From the NCBI GenBank assembly GCA_021158845.1, contig JAGGSY010000033.1:1-8138 (forward strand): 8,138 nucleotides of DNA, written 5' to 3'. How positions within the stretch are numbered: position 1 is the stretch's first letter; every line of letters starts with the position of its first letter. Shown here one piece after another: positions 6,418-8,138 of this stretch. The notes under the pieces were generated by a model that made no database searches, was not told the origin of the DNA, and saw only the letters and a list, made by a program, of their open reading frames with translations. Position numbers and translations under genes: made by a program. Origin of the DNA: Caldisericia bacterium (GTDB lineage: Bacteria; Caldisericota; Caldisericia; B22-G15).

Positions 6418-6461
6418 CTGTTAAATTTTAGCATATTAATGGTAAAATATTATAAACGGAG
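6418..6461 (+). promoter_or_regulatory. Probable promoter and ribosome binding site of the HD-GYP response regulator
   Basis: This A/T-rich stretch directly before the response regulator contains -10-like TAAAAT (6443-6448) and TATTAT (6448-6453). A weak Shine-Dalgarno CGGAG (6457-6461) lies 6 nt before the ATG at 6468. No clear -35 is present. The site is expected because the upstream gene points the other way, so the regulator must have its own promoter here or nearby. Confidence 0.4.
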
Positions 6462-6467
6462 AAAAAT

Positions 6468-7529
6468 ATGGAAGGAAAGATACTGAATGTAGATGATGAA
6501 GAATTTAACCTTGAATTTTTAAATGCATTCTTAACTTCCAGAGGATTTGAAGTTATAGATGCAAAAGATGGGAGAGAAGCTGTCATTCTTGCCACGGAGA
6601 AAAAACCAGATCTTATCCTTATGGATATAATGATGCCAATAATGGATGGCATTGAAGCAACGAGAATTTTAAAGAGAAACAAAAATACAAAGGATATACC
6701 TATCATTATTGTTACTGCCGCAGCACACAGAGAAAACAAAGCAAGAGCTGCTGAAGCAGGAGCTGACGAGTTCATATCAAAACCCATAGATTTAGTTGAG
6801 CTTGAAATAAGAATTAAAAATCTTTTAAAAATAAGAGAATACAATGCATTAAAAACTGGATATCAAACCCATCTTGAAGATGAGATTTTCAAGAAAACAG
6901 AAAAACTCAGAAAATTATTGAAGGAGAAGGAACTTTTAAGTTATGAAACCATAGAGAAATTGGGTGTAGCTGGTGAGTATAGAGATGATGAGACGGGGAA
7001 ACATGTTAAGAGAGTGGGTAAATTTTCAGAGGTAATTGCAGAAGGGATTGGATTATGCAAGGAGTTTGTAGATACTATAAAACTTGCATCACCTCTTCAT
7101 GATATTGGAAAGATTGGAATCCCAGACAGAATACTTCTAAAACCGGCTTCACTAACTCCTGAAGAATTTAAAGTAATGATGAGGCACACAATAATTGGAA
7201 AGAAGATACTGTCTGGATCAATAAATCCTGTTCTTAAAATGGCAGAGAAGATTGCTTTCTCTCACCATGAAAAATGGAATGGAACAGGATACCCAAGAGG
7301 CTTAAAGGGGGAGGAAATTCCCTTGGAGGGGAGGATAGTATCTGTTGTAGATTCCTTTGATGCTATGACAAGCAAGAGAGTATATAAAAAGTCATTCAGT
7401 TATGACTTTGCTTTTAATGAAATAAAAAAACTATCTGGAAGCAGTTATGATCCAGAAGTTGTTAAAGTCTTTATCGAGAAATTTGAGGAGATTAAAAAGA
7501 TAAAGGAACAATATAAAGATGAAAATTAA
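6468..7529 (+). CDS. Two-component response regulator with HD-GYP (c-di-GMP phosphodiesterase) output
   Basis: The 353 residues comprise a receiver domain (about 4-122), a helical linker likely to form a coiled coil (about 135-165), and an HD-GYP domain (about 165-347), the architecture of RpfG-type proteins. Receiver landmarks are Asp9 and Asp10, the phospho-acceptor Asp53 in MDIMMP, Thr83, and Lys105 in KPID. HD-GYP landmarks are RDDETGKHVKRV (172-183, His179), the HD pair HDIGK (211-215), RH (239-240), HHE (266-268), GTGYP (272-276) and DSFDAMTSKRVYK (295-307). This domain hydrolyses cyclic di-GMP in the cytoplasm. The usual Asp of HHExWDGxGYP is Asn271, but all expected metal ligands appear present. 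Phosphorylation of Asp53 would control activity. The membrane sensor gene overlapping its 3' end by 11 nt is the obvious candidate partner. Confidence 0.95.
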   Translation: MEGKILNVDDEEFNLEFLNAFLTSRGFEVIDAKDGREAVILATEKKPDLILMDIMMPIMDGIEATRILKRNKNTKDIPIIIVTAAAHRENKARAAEAGADEFISKPIDLVELEIRIKNLLKIREYNALKTGYQTHLEDEIFKKTEKLRKLLKEKELLSYETIEKLGVAGEYRDDETGKHVKRVGKFSEVIAEGIGLCKEFVDTIKLASPLHDIGKIGIPDRILLKPASLTPEEFKVMMRHTIIGKKILSGSINPVLKMAEKIAFSHHEKWNGTGYPRGLKGEEIPLEGRIVSVVDSFDAMTSKRVYKKSFSYDFAFNEIKKLSGSSYDPEVVKVFIEKFEEIKKIKEQYKDEN

Positions 7530-8138
7530 AAAGAAATTTTTATTTAAACAAATTATGCTGGTTCTCTTTGTTGTTTTTATACCTTCCCTTGTTCTGTCTT
7601 TTGTTATTTACAACATAAATTATAAAGAAGCTATTCTAACTGCAGAGAGGGAACTTCGTTCTTATACTCAGTTGGTGATCTCAGATTATAAAGAAAGGAT
7701 AAAAAATATAGATGAAATAGCTAATGTAATTTATAAAACTTATGTTGACTATGGTAGAGTAGATAAGGAAAAGATTTTGGAATATTCTTTCGCCATAAAC
7801 TCCTATTATATAGTTGGAAAAACTAATTTAAATGAAGGGCTGAATTTTAAAAAAGAGGGAGAGATTTTAAAGATTTTTTATGTAAAACAATTGAAAGAAG
7901 ATGAATTTTTGATTCTTGATATAAAGAATTCCTTTATTTTTAAGGAGATAGAGGGTTTTTTACACGAATCCAGAGAAGGTGTATTTGGTAAAATTTATGG
8001 AGCACTATATTTTGGTAAAACCCCACTCTACTGGTCTGAAGGAGGTAATAAACCAAGAAATTTAGATGACATAGATTTTTTAAACAGGGTTGTTTATGTT
8101 AAGATACCACTTCATAATGAAAACATTACTTTTTTAAT
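7519..8138 (+). CDS. Partial membrane sensor protein, likely signalling partner of the HD-GYP regulator (runs off right edge)
   Basis: An ATG at 7519 opens a frame that stays open to the window end (206 complete codons). The N-terminus MKIKKKFLFK is basic and is followed by one transmembrane segment (about residues 11-33). A polar region without further hydrophobic segments begins there, with Tyr/Lys-rich helices (about 35-75), and looks like an extracytoplasmic sensor domain entering a membrane-bound receptor. Histidine kinases, diguanylate cyclases and chemoreceptors all begin this way, and the decisive C-terminal domains lie outside the window. AAGGA at 7503-7507 is 11 nt upstream, a long but possible spacing. 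The 11-nt overlap with the response regulator makes a sensor kinase the leading guess. The family is not recognised from this fragment. Confidence 0.75.
   Translation, partial: MKIKKKFLFKQIMLVLFVVFIPSLVLSFVIYNINYKEAILTAERELRSYTQLVISDYKERIKNIDEIANVIYKTYVDYGRVDKEKILEYSFAINSYYIVGKTNLNEGLNFKKEGEILKIFYVKQLKEDEFLILDIKNSFIFKEIEGFLHESREGVFGKIYGALYFGKTPLYWSEGGNKPRNLDDIDFLNRVVYVKIPLHNENITFL

Noticed and set aside
6428..6844. 138-codon minus-strand frame over the response regulator start
   Set aside because: It is antisense to the conserved receiver domain, has no recognisable motif, and its 3' part covers the regulator's promoter.
1..8138. CRISPR arrays, tRNA/rRNA genes, insertion sequences, prophage or defence systems
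   Set aside because: No regularly spaced repeats, no cloverleaf-like segments, no transposase or integrase motifs, and almost all bases lie in recognisable genes.

Overview
The window is AT-rich bacterial DNA, and arginine is encoded mostly by AGA/AGG. Proteins are compact and rich in Lys, Glu and Ile, genes overlap by a few bases, and Shine-Dalgarno sites are mostly good. This suggests a thermophilic or deep-branching, probably anaerobic bacterium with a small genome. That placement is inferred from composition and gene style. I cannot name the lineage.

Layout. Positions 1-93 hold the first 31 codons of an unidentified minus-strand gene that runs off the left edge. A 43-bp gap separates it from a plus-strand operon of five tightly coupled genes: uvrB (137-2143), a divergent PfkB-family sugar(-phosphate) kinase (2140-3021), a DUF296/PPC-domain protein (3022-3444), a membrane-anchored YkuE-like metallophosphoesterase (3441-4238), and a folK-birA fusion (4235-5412). 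Three junctions are ATGA overlaps and the fourth has the start codon directly after the stop. The fusion carries an apparent -1 frameshift near 5189, so its uninterrupted reading frame stops at 5299. The true biotin-ligase C-terminus continues in another frame to a stop at 5412.

That stop overlaps, within the palindromic TTAA, the stop of a convergent minus-strand DapA/NAL-superfamily lyase (5409-6311). A 156-bp divergent regulatory region (6312-6467) follows, with a perfect 8-bp-arm dyad beside the lyase start. After it, on the plus strand, come a response regulator with an HD-GYP output domain (6468-7529) and, overlapping it by 11 bases, the N-terminus of a membrane sensor protein (7519 to the right edge).

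Function. The operon mixes nucleotide excision repair, sugar-phosphate phosphorylation, folate precursor synthesis and protein biotinylation. It looks like shared transcription of housekeeping genes, not one pathway. The last two genes look like a signalling pair acting through cyclic di-GMP. I saw no tRNA, rRNA, CRISPR array, insertion sequence or phage gene. The most unusual items are the HPPK-biotin ligase fusion with its frameshift and slippery A7 runs, the kinase with an altered GAGD motif, and the dyad-rich regulatory region.
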